Positions 28,859 to 39,505 of a stretch of 61,080 nucleotides of DNA are shown one piece after another. Source of the DNA: an uncultured Pelagibacteraceae bacterium (GTDB taxonomy: Bacteria; Pseudomonadota; Alphaproteobacteria; Pelagibacterales; Pelagibacteraceae); contig CACPID010000006.1 of the NCBI GenBank assembly GCA_902633965.1, forward strand, positions 1-61,080, read 5' to 3'. A model generated the notes under the pieces. It was not told the DNA's origin and made no database searches. It saw only the letters and a list, made by a program, of their open reading frames with translations. Positions within the stretch are counted from its first letter, which is position 1. Every line of letters begins with the position of its first letter. Position numbers and translations under genes: made by a program.

Positions 28859-31198
28859 ATGAGCATTTTACTTAAAAAGGTATTAGTTTTAGCAATTAGT
28901 GGAATTATAGTATTAGCCATTTTATCAATATCAATTTTATGGGCATTTTCTAATAATCTACCTGATTATAAATTTCTAAAAAATTATAAGGCCCCAGTAT
29001 CTAGCAAAGTTTACTCAGGAGATGGAGAGCTAGTAAGTGATTTTTCAACAGAAAAGAGAATTTTTGTTCCTTACAATGCAATCCCAGAAAAAATTATAAA
29101 CTCGTTTCTTTCTGCTGAGGACAAGAATTTTTTTAATCATCCAGGCGTAGATGCTAAAGGAGTTTTGAGGGCTATAATAAATAATATCTCCAACGTCTTA
29201 AGTTCAAAAAGATTAGAGGGCGCTTCAACAATAACGCAACAAGTGGCAAAAAATTTTCTTTTAACTAATGAAGTGAGTTTGAATAGGAAGATCAAAGAAG
29301 CCATTTTAGCATTTCGTATTGAAAGAGCTCTGTCAAAAGAGAGGATTTTAGAACTTTATTTAAATCAAATTTATTTAGGCGGAGGAACTTACGGTGTAGC
29401 AGCAGCAAGTTTGGAATATTTTGATAAGCCAATTACTGATTTAACATATGTTGAGTCCGCCTTACTTGCAGCACTTCCAAAAGCACCCAGTAGATATAAT
29501 CCTTATAAAAATAAAAAGTTAGCAAAATTTAGGAGAGATTTGGTAATAAAAAATCTTCTTGATAATAATTTTATAAATTCCGCACAATATAATTCATTTA
29601 TTAGAGAGGAAATAAAACTAAAAAAAAGAAAAAAAATATTGTTAGAAAACTCACTTTATTATGTTGAAGATGTACGTAAGGGTATACTTGATAAATTTGG
29701 ATATGATAAGGTTTATAAAGAGGGATTGAATATCAAAACCCCACTTGATTTAAATCTTCAGACTATTGCTACAGAGGCTTTAAGAAATGGACTTATTGCA
29801 TATGATAAAAGAAAAGGCTGGAGAGGTCCCTTAGATAATAAAGTTTATAGTGAGGTATGGAGCAAAGATTTAAAAAAATTAAAACTTGAAAAAGTTTTTA
29901 ATTGGGATTTAGCAATAGTAAAAAATATTAATAAATTTTCAATAGAAATTGAAACAGATAAAAATGAAACTGGTATAATAGAATACAAAGATATTAATTG
30001 GATAAAAAAAGAAACTTCTGAAATTTTCAAAAAAGGTGACATTATTTTTGTAAAAAAAATAAAAAAGGGAATTTATAGTTTAAAACAAATACCAGAGGTA
30101 AATGGCTCAATAGTCGTAATGGACCCTTTCACTGGAAGAGTATTAGCAATGACTGGTGGATTTAGTTTCAAACAAAGCGAGTTTAATAGAGCATCTCAAG
30201 CATTAAGACAACCAGGTTCTGCTTTTAAACCTTTCATTTATGCTCTTGCTTTAGAAAATGATTATACACCCTCATCCTTAGTGCTTGATGCACCATTAGT
30301 TTTAGAACAAGGAACAGATCTGAAATTATGGAAGCCCCAAAACTATGGAAAAAAGTTTTATGGTTTATCAACTTTGAGAACAGGAATAGAAAAATCTAGA
30401 AATTTAATGACAGTTAGAATTTCTCAAGACTTAGGTTTAAATAAAATTGTGGATTTTTCAAAGAAACTTAAAATTTATGATAATCCAAACGAACTTTTAT
30501 CTATCTCATTAGGTTCTGCTGAGACAACTTTATTAAAATTAAGCTCTGCTTACTCGTCATTTGTTAATGGAGGAAAATTAGTTGCTCCAATATTAATTGA
30601 TAGGATTCAAGACAGTGAAGGAAATACAATATTGAATACTGATAATAGAGTTTGTAATAAGTGTGATGAAATCTCTCATTTGGGAAATCAATATCCAAAT
30701 ATTATTGACAACTTTGAGCAAATTTTTTCACCAGAAACTGCATATCAAATGACATCTATATTAGAAGGGGTTGTTCAAAGAGGAACTGGTAAAGGGTTGA
30801 GAGACCTAAATTTGGATTTAGCAGGAAAAACTGGCACAACAAATAAAAATACTGATACATGGTTTATAGGTTTTACATCTAAATTGCTTGTTGGTGTATA
30901 TGTTGGTCATGATAATCCAAAATCTCTTGGAAAAAGAGAGACAGGAGCAAAAACTGCAATGCCGATCTTTAAAAATTTTATAAAGAATTCAACTAAAAAG
31001 AAAGATGCCAGACCATTTAAAGTTGCAGATGATGTTGTAATGATGGTTGTCGATTCTGAGACAGGAGAGAAAGCATCTTTTGGAACAAAAAAAACAATTA
31101 TCGAAGTCTTCAAAAAAAAGGATATTAATAATGAAGATTTAATAAAATCAAAAATAAATAATAGATTAAAAAATAATAATGTATTAAGGTTCTATTAA
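28859..31198 (+). CDS. mrcA: Class A penicillin-binding protein 1A
   Basis: Bifunctional peptidoglycan glycosyltransferase/transpeptidase. An N-terminal membrane anchor (about residues 8-30) is followed by the GT51 domain with catalytic SAEDKNFFNHPGVD, GASTITQQVAKN and YLNQIYLGGGTYGV. The transpeptidase domain has the nucleophile in PGSAFKPF (SxxK), KSRNLM (SxN) and AGKTGTT (KTG). At 779 aa it is typical for alphaproteobacterial PBP1a. Its stop shares one base with the prfB start. Confidence 0.95.
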   Translation: MSILLKKVLVLAISGIIVLAILSISILWAFSNNLPDYKFLKNYKAPVSSKVYSGDGELVSDFSTEKRIFVPYNAIPEKIINSFLSAEDKNFFNHPGVDAKGVLRAIINNISNVLSSKRLEGASTITQQVAKNFLLTNEVSLNRKIKEAILAFRIERALSKERILELYLNQIYLGGGTYGVAAASLEYFDKPITDLTYVESALLAALPKAPSRYNPYKNKKLAKFRRDLVIKNLLDNNFINSAQYNSFIREEIKLKKRKKILLENSLYYVEDVRKGILDKFGYDKVYKEGLNIKTPLDLNLQTIATEALRNGLIAYDKRKGWRGPLDNKVYSEVWSKDLKKLKLEKVFNWDLAIVKNINKFSIEIETDKNETGIIEYKDINWIKKETSEIFKKGDIIFVKKIKKGIYSLKQIPEVNGSIVVMDPFTGRVLAMTGGFSFKQSEFNRASQALRQPGSAFKPFIYALALENDYTPSSLVLDAPLVLEQGTDLKLWKPQNYGKKFYGLSTLRTGIEKSRNLMTVRISQDLGLNKIVDFSKKLKIYDNPNELLSISLGSAETTLLKLSSAYSSFVNGGKLVAPILIDRIQDSEGNTILNTDNRVCNKCDEISHLGNQYPNIIDNFEQIFSPETAYQMTSILEGVVQRGTGKGLRDLNLDLAGKTGTTNKNTDTWFIGFTSKLLVGVYVGHDNPKSLGKRETGAKTAMPIFKNFIKNSTKKKDARPFKVADDVVMMVVDSETGEKASFGTKKTIIEVFKKKDINNEDLIKSKINNRLKNNNVLRFY

Positions 31199-32287
31199 TG
31201 CAAAATGAATTTTCAAATAACAAAGCTGAAATAGAAAAGACGTGCCAAAGAATACAGGAGTATCTTTGAAAAGCATAAAGTTATATCTAATTTAGATAAA
31301 ATAAATCAAAAAATACTTGAGCCAGATTTTTGGAATAATAAGTCTGAAGCTCAAAAAATATTTAAAAAGAAAAAATTTTTAGAAGAACTTGTAAATACAC
31401 ACAAAAAATCAATTACTGAAGTAAAAGATTTAGCTGATCTATTTAAATTAGCTAACGAAGAAAATAATCTATCTATGTTAAAAGATATAATTCAAAATAT
31501 TGAAAATTTGAAAGTTATTACCAAAAAAAATGAGATAAAATGTTTTCTTTCAAACGAAAGTGATATTTTAGATTGTTATATGGAAATACACGCTGGAGCA
31601 GGGGGAACTGAAAGTCAAGATTGGGCAGAAATGTTAAAAAGAATGTATTTTAAGTGGGCTCAAAACAAGGGATTTAAAACAGGTCTGATCAGTGAACATA
31701 AAGGAGATGAAGCTGGATTAAAATCTACTGTTTTTAAAATTGAAGGAGAATATTTATATGGATGGTTAAAGTCGGAGTCTGGAATTCACCGACTTGTGAG
31801 AGTATCTCCTTTTGACTCTGGTGCTAGAAGACACACTAGTTTTGCAAGTGTCTGGGTGTATCCAATAGTCGATGATACTATAGAAATTGACATTAAAGAT
31901 AAAGATTTGAGAGTTGATACATATAGATCAAGCGGTGCAGGGGGACAACACGTAAACACAACTGACAGTGCAGTAAGAGTAACACATTTACCGACAAAAA
32001 TTGTGGTTCAGTGTCAAAACGAACGCTCACAACATAAAAATAAAGAAACATGCATGAAAATGTTAAAAGCACGGCTTTATGATTACGAATTAAAAAAAAA
32101 ACAAAAAGAAGTAGAAAGTAATGAGAGTGCTAAAACCGAAATTGGTTGGGGTCATCAAATACGCTCATATGTTTTGCAACCTTATAGATTAGTTAAAGAT
32201 AACAGAACAAATTTTGAAAGCTCTGACCCTGAAAAAGTTCTTAATGGAGAAATTGATAGTTTTTTAGAAAGCTCGTTATTTAGTTAA
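31198..32287 (+). CDS. prfB: Peptide chain release factor 2 with programmed +1 frameshift
   Basis: Recognises UAA/UGA stops. Translation starts at ATG 31198, overlapping the mrcA stop by one base, and reads 23 codons to an in-frame TGA (31267-31269). The site reads AGGAG-TAT-CTT-TGA, the classic RF2 autoregulatory frameshift. Slipping one base continues in the +1 frame from GAA at 31268 to the stop at 32287, for about 362 aa in total. Domains show DPDFWNN-like EPDFWNN, the SPF anticodon-like motif (VSPFDS) and GGQ (about residues 248-250). The first 69 codons after the shift lie upstream of the first ATG in that frame. Confidence 0.95.
31256..31269 (+). promoter_or_regulatory. RF2 programmed frameshift signal
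   Basis: A Shine-Dalgarno-like AGGAG (31256-31260) lies three bases before the slippery CTT (31264-31266) and TGA (31267-31269). This is the same geometry as the E. coli prfB recoding site. Low RF2 makes the ribosome pause at UGA and slip +1 on CUU-U, restoring RF2. The base after TGA is A rather than the usual C. Confidence 0.93.
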
Positions 32288-32288
32288 A

Positions 32289-34472
32289 ATGATAAAAATA
32301 TTAAAAATATTTTTTGTATCGTTAATTTTAATTTTTTTTGTTTCATTAACATATTTAAGTATTTTTGGTATAGAAACCAATAGTTTTAATAAACTTATTT
32401 CTGATAAAATTAGAAATATTCATCCAGAAATAGATGTAAAACTAAAAAAAATTAAACTTACAATCGAGCTATTTGAATTAAAAGTTTTAATAGTTACAAA
32501 AAATCCAGTAATTGAAATATCTAATAAAAAACTAAATCTAAAAAAAGTTTCTACAACATATGACATTAAATCTTTTTTTAAAAAAGATTTCGGAATTACA
32601 AATTTAAATTTTTCAACAGATTATAATGAAGTGAAAAATATTATTAAATTTGCAAGAGCATTTAAAGATAGTCCACAATTGTTAATAATTGATAAAGTTT
32701 CAAAAGGCGGAAAGTTAAATATCAATGCCAGATTTAAAATAAATCAAAAAGGAGAAATAGAAAATAATTATTTAATTACTGGAGAAGTAAAAGATTATTC
32801 TTTGAAACTTTTCAATAATGATGAAATTAAAAAAATTAATTTTAAGTTTAAATATAAAGAAAAAAATACTAGTCTTACTGATGTAAATTTAGATTATAAA
32901 AATCTAGCAATTTCCTCAAATGATTTACAATTAATAAAAATAAATAATATTTATAAAATTAGTGGCAATATAAAAAATTCAAAATCTAAGATTGATCAAG
33001 AATTATACTCTAACTATATTAAAAATATAAACTTTAAAAATCTAATTTTATCTTCTGACAGTAATTTTTCGTTTGAAGTAGATAAAAAATTAAAATTTAA
33101 AAAATTTAATCTTAAATCAAATATCGATATAGAAAGCGCCGAATATCTTACAAATAATAAAATATTTAAAGAAATTTTGCCGAATTTAACAAACAAAATT
33201 GATATAAAAAATAATAAAATTTCTTTAGAGTATGGAGATGGTATTAAAATATCTGGTAGAGGTGAACTATTTATTTCTGAAAAAAAAGAAAATATTGAAT
33301 ATAAAATAGAAAATTTTAAAAATAGATCAAAGGTTGATTTAAATCTTTCGCTAAATCAAAATCCTTTAAAATTTAGTTTACTTAACTTTTATAAAAACGA
33401 AGATGTTAAATGTCAGTTAAATATCAAGCTGAATAAAAATAAACAAAATATTATAATTGAAAATCTATCAATAACCTCAGAGAAAAATAAATTCAATGTG
33501 AATAATTTAAAAATCAATAACAAAAATAAAATTTCTGATTTCAAAAGTATTAAACTTAAATATGAAGATAAAGATAAAATTAAAAATGATTTAATTATTA
33601 CAAAGAATAAAAAAACTTATTTAGTAGAGGGAAATAATTTTTCTCTTAATTCAATCATAAATGATACTTTAACTGGAGATAAAAAAAAAAATGTAGAATT
33701 CTTTGATAACCAAAGAAGGCTTTTTAATATTAAATTTGATCAAAATGATATTGATAAAGATCATGTTATAAACGATCTTTCAGGAGAAATTATTCTTATA
33801 GGAAGTAAAATAAACTCACTTAGTTTAAATTCAAAATTTAAAAAAAATCAAAAAGTATCACTTTCAATTCTAACCAAAAATAATGAGCAAGTGACTACCT
33901 TTTATTCTGACTTTGCAAAGCCTTTTGTAAAAAAGTTTAACTTTATTAAAGGTTTTGAGGAGGGAAAAATTAATTTTTCATCCTCAAAAATTAATAATAC
34001 ATCAAGTTCTCAATTAAATATTTATGATTTTAAATTAAAAGAGTTACCAGCGTTAACAAAACTTCTTACATTGGCATCTCTTCAAGGAATAGCAGATATA
34101 TTAACTGGAGAGGGTGTAAGATTTAATGAGTTTGAAATGATTTTTACTAACAAAGATGATAAAATGACAATAGATGAGATCTATTCCATTGGTCCTGCAA
34201 TATCTATTCTAATGGAGGGATATGTTCAAAAAAATAAATTAGTTAGTTTAAAAGGAACACTTGTACCGGCAACAACAATAAATAAATTTGTTTCCTCAAT
34301 CCCTATATTAGGAAATATTTTAGTGGGTAAGAAAACAGGAGAGGGAGTTTTTGGGGTAAGTTTTAAAATTAAAGGGCCTCCAAAAAATTTAAAAACTACA
34401 GTAAATCCGATTAAAACATTAACCCCAAGATTTATAACAAGAACTTTAGAAAAAATTAAAAATACTAATTAG
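32289..34472 (+). CDS. AsmA/YhdP-like (DUF3971-type) membrane-anchored protein
   Basis: A 727-aa protein with one N-terminal membrane helix (about residues 7-27) and a long beta-rich, Asn/Lys-rich periplasmic region. The C-terminal 150 residues carry the AsmA_2-like end: LTKLLTLASLQGIADILTGEGVRF, SIGPAISILMEGYV, GTLVPATTINKFVSSIPILGNIL, then a KIKGPPKN segment. Such proteins are proposed to bridge inner and outer membranes and move phospholipids. It lies 1 bp after prfB and converges on tyrS with an 8 bp overlap. Confidence 0.8.
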   Translation: MIKILKIFFVSLILIFFVSLTYLSIFGIETNSFNKLISDKIRNIHPEIDVKLKKIKLTIELFELKVLIVTKNPVIEISNKKLNLKKVSTTYDIKSFFKKDFGITNLNFSTDYNEVKNIIKFARAFKDSPQLLIIDKVSKGGKLNINARFKINQKGEIENNYLITGEVKDYSLKLFNNDEIKKINFKFKYKEKNTSLTDVNLDYKNLAISSNDLQLIKINNIYKISGNIKNSKSKIDQELYSNYIKNINFKNLILSSDSNFSFEVDKKLKFKKFNLKSNIDIESAEYLTNNKIFKEILPNLTNKIDIKNNKISLEYGDGIKISGRGELFISEKKENIEYKIENFKNRSKVDLNLSLNQNPLKFSLLNFYKNEDVKCQLNIKLNKNKQNIIIENLSITSEKNKFNVNNLKINNKNKISDFKSIKLKYEDKDKIKNDLIITKNKKTYLVEGNNFSLNSIINDTLTGDKKKNVEFFDNQRRLFNIKFDQNDIDKDHVINDLSGEIILIGSKINSLSLNSKFKKNQKVSLSILTKNNEQVTTFYSDFAKPFVKKFNFIKGFEEGKINFSSSKINNTSSSQLNIYDFKLKELPALTKLLTLASLQGIADILTGEGVRFNEFEMIFTNKDDKMTIDEIYSIGPAISILMEGYVQKNKLVSLKGTLVPATTINKFVSSIPILGNILVGKKTGEGVFGVSFKIKGPPKNLKTTVNPIKTLTPRFITRTLEKIKNTN

Positions 34473-35703
34473 TAAATTTTAAGAGTATATGCTTTTTTTT
34501 ACCGTGAGATAATTTAAAGTAATTTTTATTATCTAATTGATCCTTTGAAACAATTAATTTTTCATCATTAATTGTTACATTATTTAACTTTAAACCTTTA
34601 TTTTGAATTGCTCTTCTAATTTCACTTTTAGATACAAATAAATCTGTAAAATTAACTAAATCGATTATATTTATTCCGTCCTCAATTAATTTTATTTTTA
34701 TCTCAACAGATTTAAGATCATCACCAATAGAACCTTTTTCAAAAATATTTTTTGCAGTTTTTTGTGCTCTCAAAGCAGCATCTTTTCCATGAAGCATTTT
34801 AGTTGCTTCATTAGCAAGTATAATTTTAAGAGAATTTATATCATTATTAGATATTTTATTTATTTCCTTTAAATCAAGGTCGGTAAACATTTTTAGAAAT
34901 TTAATTACATCTTGGTCATCAGTATTTCTCCAAAATTGCCAATAATCAAAAGGAGAAAGTAGTTTTTTATCTAACCAAATTGCACCCTTTTCTGTTTTTC
35001 CCATTTTTGTACCTGATGCTAAGGTTATTAGTGGAGTTGTTAAACCATAAACAGATTTGCTAGAATGTCTTTTTATAAGATCAACACCATTTATAATATT
35101 ACCCCATTGATCTGAACCACCAATCTGTAAGATACATTTTTTTGTTTTGCTTAACTCTAAAAAATCGTAAGCCTGTAAAATCATATAATTAAATTCCATG
35201 TAGCTTAATGACTGTTCTCTATCCAATCTTAATTTAACACTATCAAAACTTAACATTTTATTTATCGTAAAATGTTTACCAATATCTCTTAAAAATTTAA
35301 TATAATTTAATTTACCTAACCACTTAAAATTATTTACAAAAATAGGTTTAGTTTTTGGATTTTTAGTCTTTAGAAAAATTTTGAAAACATTTTGTATATT
35401 TTTTATATTTTTTTCTATTTCTTTTTCAGATAAGATCTTCCTAGTCTCTTCTTTTCCAGAAGGATCACCAATTCTAGTTGTACCTCCACCAAGTAAAACT
35501 ATGGGCTGATGGCCAAATTTTTGTAATAAACGCAAACACATTATTTGTAAAAGACTTCCAACATGCAAGCTTTGAGCTGTGCAGTCAAAACCAATATAAG
35601 CTTTAATTTTTGAGCTTCCCATAATATTTTCAAGCTCAATTTCGTTTGTGCACTGATTATAATATTCTCGCTCTTTGAATTCTTTTAAGAATGAATTTTC
35701 CAT
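34465..35703 (-). CDS. tyrS: Tyrosyl-tRNA synthetase
   Basis: Class I synthetase charging tRNA-Tyr. I use ATG 35703 (MENSFLKEFKEREYYNQCTN); the frame is open to 35727 but adds only eight unconserved residues. The HIGH-like motif is HVGS in AQSLHVGSLLQ and the KMSKS-like motif is KMGKT. YMILQAYDFLEL and QIGGSDQWGNI are diagnostic. The C-terminal S4 RNA-binding domain is present (about residues 345-412). At 412 aa it is normal. It is divergent from anmK, an arrangement common in alphaproteobacteria. Confidence 0.95.
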   Translation of the reverse strand: MENSFLKEFKEREYYNQCTNEIELENIMGSSKIKAYIGFDCTAQSLHVGSLLQIMCLRLLQKFGHQPIVLLGGGTTRIGDPSGKEETRKILSEKEIEKNIKNIQNVFKIFLKTKNPKTKPIFVNNFKWLGKLNYIKFLRDIGKHFTINKMLSFDSVKLRLDREQSLSYMEFNYMILQAYDFLELSKTKKCILQIGGSDQWGNIINGVDLIKRHSSKSVYGLTTPLITLASGTKMGKTEKGAIWLDKKLLSPFDYWQFWRNTDDQDVIKFLKMFTDLDLKEINKISNNDINSLKIILANEATKMLHGKDAALRAQKTAKNIFEKGSIGDDLKSVEIKIKLIEDGINIIDLVNFTDLFVSKSEIRRAIQNKGLKLNNVTINDEKLIVSKDQLDNKNYFKLSHGKKKHILLKFTN

Positions 35704-35758
35704 ATTTTTAAAAATGTGTAGAATCAATATACTTTATTAAAATTAATTTAAAATACCA

Positions 35759-36844
35759 ATGAAAGAAACTTATTTTGGACTTGGTTTAATGAGTGGAACC
35801 TCAATGGATGGAGTAGACGCATCCATAATTTCATCCAATGGAAAAGATCAATATGAACCAATTTATGATGAATTTTTTGACTATGATGAAGATACACGTG
35901 AAAATTTGTATTCTTGTAGGGATAAAATATTAACTAAAGAGGACATTACTAAATTTAAAAGTGAGTTAGAAAAGTTAGAAAAAAAAATAACTTTATTTCA
36001 TGCTAAAATATCAAATAAAATTCTTTCAGAGAAAAAAATAAAAATTGACTTAATTGGCTTCCATGGTCAAACAATGTTTCATGATGGAGATAAAAGAATA
36101 TCACTGCAGATAGGAGATGGCAGACTTTTATCACAAATTACAAAGAAAAAGGTAATTTATGATTTTAGAAAAAATGATTTGATAAACGGTGGTCAGGGCG
36201 CACCTCTGACACCCATATTCCATAAACTTTTATTTAAACTAACAAAAAAAAAATCTGCTACGTTCTTAAACATTGGAGGAATATCAAATGAGACATTTAT
36301 TAATAATGATGGAAAGATTTTTGCTAAAGATGTTGGTCCGGGAAATTGTTTAATTGATAAATGGATTAAAAAAAATACTAATAAATTGTTTGATTTAGAT
36401 GGGAAAATTGCAGAGTCAGGAAAAATTGACCACATAATTTTGGAAAATGCTTTAGATTTTTTTTTAAATAGTAAGATTAGCAATAAAAAATCATTTGATA
36501 TTTTAGATTTTGATTATTCATTTGTTAGAGGATTATCATTAAATGATGGAGCAGCTACATTAGCAGAATTTACTGCTGAAATAATTTCAAAAAACATTTC
36601 AAATAATAATATTTATGTATCTGGTGGTGGAAGAAAGAATAAATTTTTAATTAAAAAAATAGAAAAAAAAATTAATAAAAAAATAAATATGATTGATAGT
36701 TTAGATTTAAATGGTGACTTTGTCGAGTCACAAGCTTTCGCTTTCTTAGGGATTAGATCACTTCTTAATTTACCAATCTCATTTCCTGAAACGACTGGAT
36801 GTAAGGAGCCAAGTTCAGGTGGAGTTTCAGTTTCGAATTTTTAG
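35759..36844 (+). CDS. anmK: Anhydro-N-acetylmuramic acid kinase
   Basis: Phosphorylates and cleaves 1,6-anhydro-MurNAc to MurNAc-6-phosphate in peptidoglycan recycling. GLMSGTSMDGVDA opens the protein, with GFHGQTM, FLNIGGISN, and DVGPGNCLID following. At 361 aa it is typical. It is divergent from tyrS and overlaps the convergent hydrolase stop by 4 bp. Confidence 0.94.
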   Translation: MKETYFGLGLMSGTSMDGVDASIISSNGKDQYEPIYDEFFDYDEDTRENLYSCRDKILTKEDITKFKSELEKLEKKITLFHAKISNKILSEKKIKIDLIGFHGQTMFHDGDKRISLQIGDGRLLSQITKKKVIYDFRKNDLINGGQGAPLTPIFHKLLFKLTKKKSATFLNIGGISNETFINNDGKIFAKDVGPGNCLIDKWIKKNTNKLFDLDGKIAESGKIDHIILENALDFFLNSKISNKKSFDILDFDYSFVRGLSLNDGAATLAEFTAEIISKNISNNNIYVSGGGRKNKFLIKKIEKKINKKINMIDSLDLNGDFVESQAFAFLGIRSLLNLPISFPETTGCKEPSSGGVSVSNF

Positions 36845-37497
36845 AATACAGTGGTTTCTTTTTTTATGTACTTTTCTAAAGTACTAATTAAGTTTTTCTC
36901 AGACTTGGAGAAAAAATGATTAGCATCTGGCACAGATTGAAATTCAACTTTTATACCTTTCTGAGCACTTAACCTTTTATTTAATTCTTCGATAAACTCA
37001 ATCGGAACTAGCTCATCTTTTTTACCATACGCCATCAATCCTGACGTTGGACAAGGTGATAAGAATGAAAAATCATAAACATTTGGTTGTGGTGATATTG
37101 CAATAAATCTGTTTATTTCTGGTCTTCTCATAAGGAGTTGCATTGCAATTAAAGAGCCAAATGAAAAACCTGATACCCAGCATTGAGAATTATCCAAATT
37201 TTCTCTTTCGAGCCAATCTAATGCAGCTGCTGCATCTGCTAGTTCTCCTTGACCATTATCAAATTCCCCATCACTTCTTCCAACACCTCTAAAATTAAAT
37301 CTACATACTGAAAAATTATTTTCTTTAAAAATATTAAAAGTTTCTACAACCACTTTATTATTCATTGTTCCGCCATACTGAGGATGTGGTTGAAGCACAA
37401 GTGCAATAGGCGAAGTATTTTTTTTACTTTTAAAATATTTAGCCTCTAATCTTCCAGCTGGACCCGGTATAAAAATTTCGTCAATTTTATTTTCCAT
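36841..37497 (-). CDS. Alpha/beta hydrolase (COG2945-type)
   Basis: A 218-aa serine hydrolase fold. LQPHPQYGGTMNNKVV and FNFRGVGRSDG are hallmarks of this family. The nucleophile serine is in VSGFSFGS, with an acidic residue in GKKDELVP and the catalytic histidine in PDANHFF. The substrate is unknown. The gene is divergent from iscR; its start is 134 bp from the iscR ATG, so the region between serves both genes. Convergent 4 bp overlap with anmK. Confidence 0.88.
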   Translation of the reverse strand: MENKIDEIFIPGPAGRLEAKYFKSKKNTSPIALVLQPHPQYGGTMNNKVVVETFNIFKENNFSVCRFNFRGVGRSDGEFDNGQGELADAAAALDWLERENLDNSQCWVSGFSFGSLIAMQLLMRRPEINRFIAISPQPNVYDFSFLSPCPTSGLMAYGKKDELVPIEFIEELNKRLSAQKGIKVEFQSVPDANHFFSKSEKNLISTLEKYIKKETTVF

Positions 37498-37583
37498 AAG
37501 TGTTAATGATAATTATTCTCACAGAAAAACTTTATATAACAATCATGGGACGATTTGCGAGTCTTTTTAATTTTTTGTTAAAC

Positions 37584-37613
37584 TTGACTATTTTAGTCGG
37601 GTATATATATAAG
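37584..37613 (+). promoter_or_regulatory. iscR-suf promoter with embedded inverted repeat
   Basis: TTGACT (37584-37589) and a TATATA/TATAAG -10 (from 37606 or 37608, spacer 16-18) form a strong sigma70-like promoter about 20-25 bases before the iscR ATG at 37632. A perfect inverted repeat GACTA-TTT-TAGTC (37586-37598) overlaps the -35. This placement would let a bound dimer repress transcription. IscR autoregulating the operon is the natural candidate; that is inference. Confidence 0.65.
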
Positions 37614-37631
37614 TCGCATAAAATAACACTT

Positions 37632-38054
37632 ATGAAGCTAAATACTAAATCTAGATATGCTGTAATGGCACTGGCAGATCTTGCGAAATTTTCTTATCAA
37701 AATCCAGTGAGCCTAAGAGACATTTCATTAAGACAAAACATTTCAATTCTTTATTTAGAGCAAATTTTTTTAAAATTAAAAAAAAATAATGTAGTTAGAA
37801 GTGTTCGTGGAATTAATGGTGGTTACGTATTAAATAAAAACCCTGAAGATATTAAAATTGCTGAAATATTTTTAGCTTTAGATGAAAAAGTAAAAACCAT
37901 TGCTTGCAAAAAGGACATTAAAAAAAGTTGTACTGGTAAATCAGTTAAGTGTATCACACATAATTTATGGGATGAACTAGAAATATATATAAATTCATTT
38001 TTTGAAAAAAAGAAACTTAGTGATTTAATCAACAAACATCAAAATAGAATATAA
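37632..38054 (+). CDS. iscR: Rrf2-family iron-sulfur regulator IscR
   Basis: DNA-binding Fe-S sensor controlling cluster assembly. The start is taken at ATG 37632 ([18 protein letters not shown]), after the promoter; the frame is open to 37500 but that part is noncoding in appearance. Winged-helix region about residues 1-75 includes [12 protein letters not shown]. Cluster ligands are probably C92, C100 and C107 with H110, spaced C-x7-C-x6-C-x2-H, slightly wider than E. coli IscR. At 140 aa the length is typical. Its stop shares a base with the sufB start. Confidence 0.9.
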   Translation: MKLNTKSRYAVMALADLAKFSYQNPVSLRDISLRQNISILYLEQIFLKLKKNNVVRSVRGINGGYVLNKNPEDIKIAEIFLALDEKVKTIACKKDIKKSCTGKSVKCITHNLWDELEIYINSFFEKKKLSDLINKHQNRI

Positions 38055-39490
38055 TGAGAGAAAAAGAATTAGAAAAATTAAAAGATTATAAATATGGTTT
38101 TTCAACTGATATTGAAAATTATAAAGCTCCAAAAGGATTAAACGAGGATGTCATTAAATTTATTTCAAATATCAAAAAAGAACCCAAGTGGCTTCTTGAT
38201 TGGAGATTGAAAGCATTTGAAAGATTGAAAGTTTTAAAAGAACCCGATTGGCAAAAGCCTAAATATCCTAAGATTGATTACCAAGATCTTTACTATTATT
38301 CTGCACCAAAAAGTTTTAAAGAAAAACCAAAAAGTTTAGAGGAATTAGACCCAAAATTACTTGAAACTTATAAGAAACTTGGAATTCCATTACAGGAACA
38401 AAAAAGATTAAATGGTATTGCTGTAGATGCAGTATTTGACTCTGTTTCCGTAGCAACAACGTTCAAAGAGACTCTCACAGAAAAAGGAATAATTTTTTGT
38501 TCGATATCAGAAGCCGTTCAAAAACATCCTGAATTAGTTAAAAAATATCTTGGTACAGTTATACCATTAACTGATCATTATTTTGCTACACTAAATTCAG
38601 CTGTTTTTACTGATGGCTCATTTGTATATATTCCGCCTGGAGTTAGATGTCCGATGGAACTTTCTACATATTTTAGAATTAATGCATCGGATACAGGACA
38701 ATTTGAAAGAACTTTGATTATTGCGGATAAAGGTAGTTATGTAAGCTATCTAGAAGGGTGTACAGCCCCAATGAGAGATGAAAATCAATTGCATGCAGCT
38801 AATGTTGAGTTAATAGCTTTAGATGATGCTGAAATTAAATATTCAACAGTTCAAAACTGGTATCCAGGTGATAAAGATGGAAAAGGAGGGATTTATAACT
38901 TTGTAACAAAAAGAGGTCTTTGCAAAGGAAAAAATTCCAAAATTTCATGGACTCAAGTAGAAACAGGTTCTGCAATAACTTGGAAATATCCTAGCTGTAT
39001 ACTCCGTGGAGATAATTCAATAGGTGAGTTTTATTCAATAGCAATTACAAATAATCATCAAAAGGCTGATACTGGAACTAAAATGATCCATATTGGAAAA
39101 AATACCAAAAGCAAAATCATATCAAAAGGTATAAGTGCTGGTAAATCTGATATGACCTATAGAGGATTAGTAGACATTTCTCAAAAAGCTATAAACTCAA
39201 GTAACTATACACAATGTGATTCCTTATTAATGGGAAATAAATGTGGAGCCCATACTGTTCCATATATTAAGAATAAAAATTCAGACTCAACAATAGCTCA
39301 CGAAGCAACAACTTCTAAAATTAGTGAGGAGCAACTTCATTATTGCCAACAAAGAGGTTTAAATCCAGAGGAGGCAGTGGGATTAATAGTAAATGGATTT
39401 TGTAAAGAAGTTCTACAGCAATTGCCTATGGAGTTTGCAGTCGAAGCGCAGAAGTTAGTAGGTATAAGCTTAGAAGGTAGCGTAGGATAA
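38054..39490 (+). CDS. sufB: Fe-S cluster scaffold subunit SufB
   Basis: Scaffold of the SufBC2D complex. At 478 aa it carries [39 protein letters not shown] and [20 protein letters not shown], highly conserved SufB segments. The ending [18 protein letters not shown] matches the SufB/SufD C-terminal helix. One-base overlap with iscR places it second in the operon. Confidence 0.97.
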   Translation: MREKELEKLKDYKYGFSTDIENYKAPKGLNEDVIKFISNIKKEPKWLLDWRLKAFERLKVLKEPDWQKPKYPKIDYQDLYYYSAPKSFKEKPKSLEELDPKLLETYKKLGIPLQEQKRLNGIAVDAVFDSVSVATTFKETLTEKGIIFCSISEAVQKHPELVKKYLGTVIPLTDHYFATLNSAVFTDGSFVYIPPGVRCPMELSTYFRINASDTGQFERTLIIADKGSYVSYLEGCTAPMRDENQLHAANVELIALDDAEIKYSTVQNWYPGDKDGKGGIYNFVTKRGLCKGKNSKISWTQVETGSAITWKYPSCILRGDNSIGEFYSIAITNNHQKADTGTKMIHIGKNTKSKIISKGISAGKSDMTYRGLVDISQKAINSSNYTQCDSLLMGNKCGAHTVPYIKNKNSDSTIAHEATTSKISEEQLHYCQQRGLNPEEAVGLIVNGFCKEVLQQLPMEFAVEAQKLVGISLEGSVG

Positions 39491-39505
39491 AAGGAATTTA
39501 GGGTA

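Noticed and set aside
35894..35907. Second CACGTG-containing parS candidate inside anmK (ACACGTGAAA)
   Set aside because: Only one half-site agrees with the consensus; likely chance within coding sequence.
37500..37631. Longer iscR frame from 37500
   Set aside because: It would run through the promoter and inverted repeat; the conserved Rrf2 N-terminus begins at 37632.
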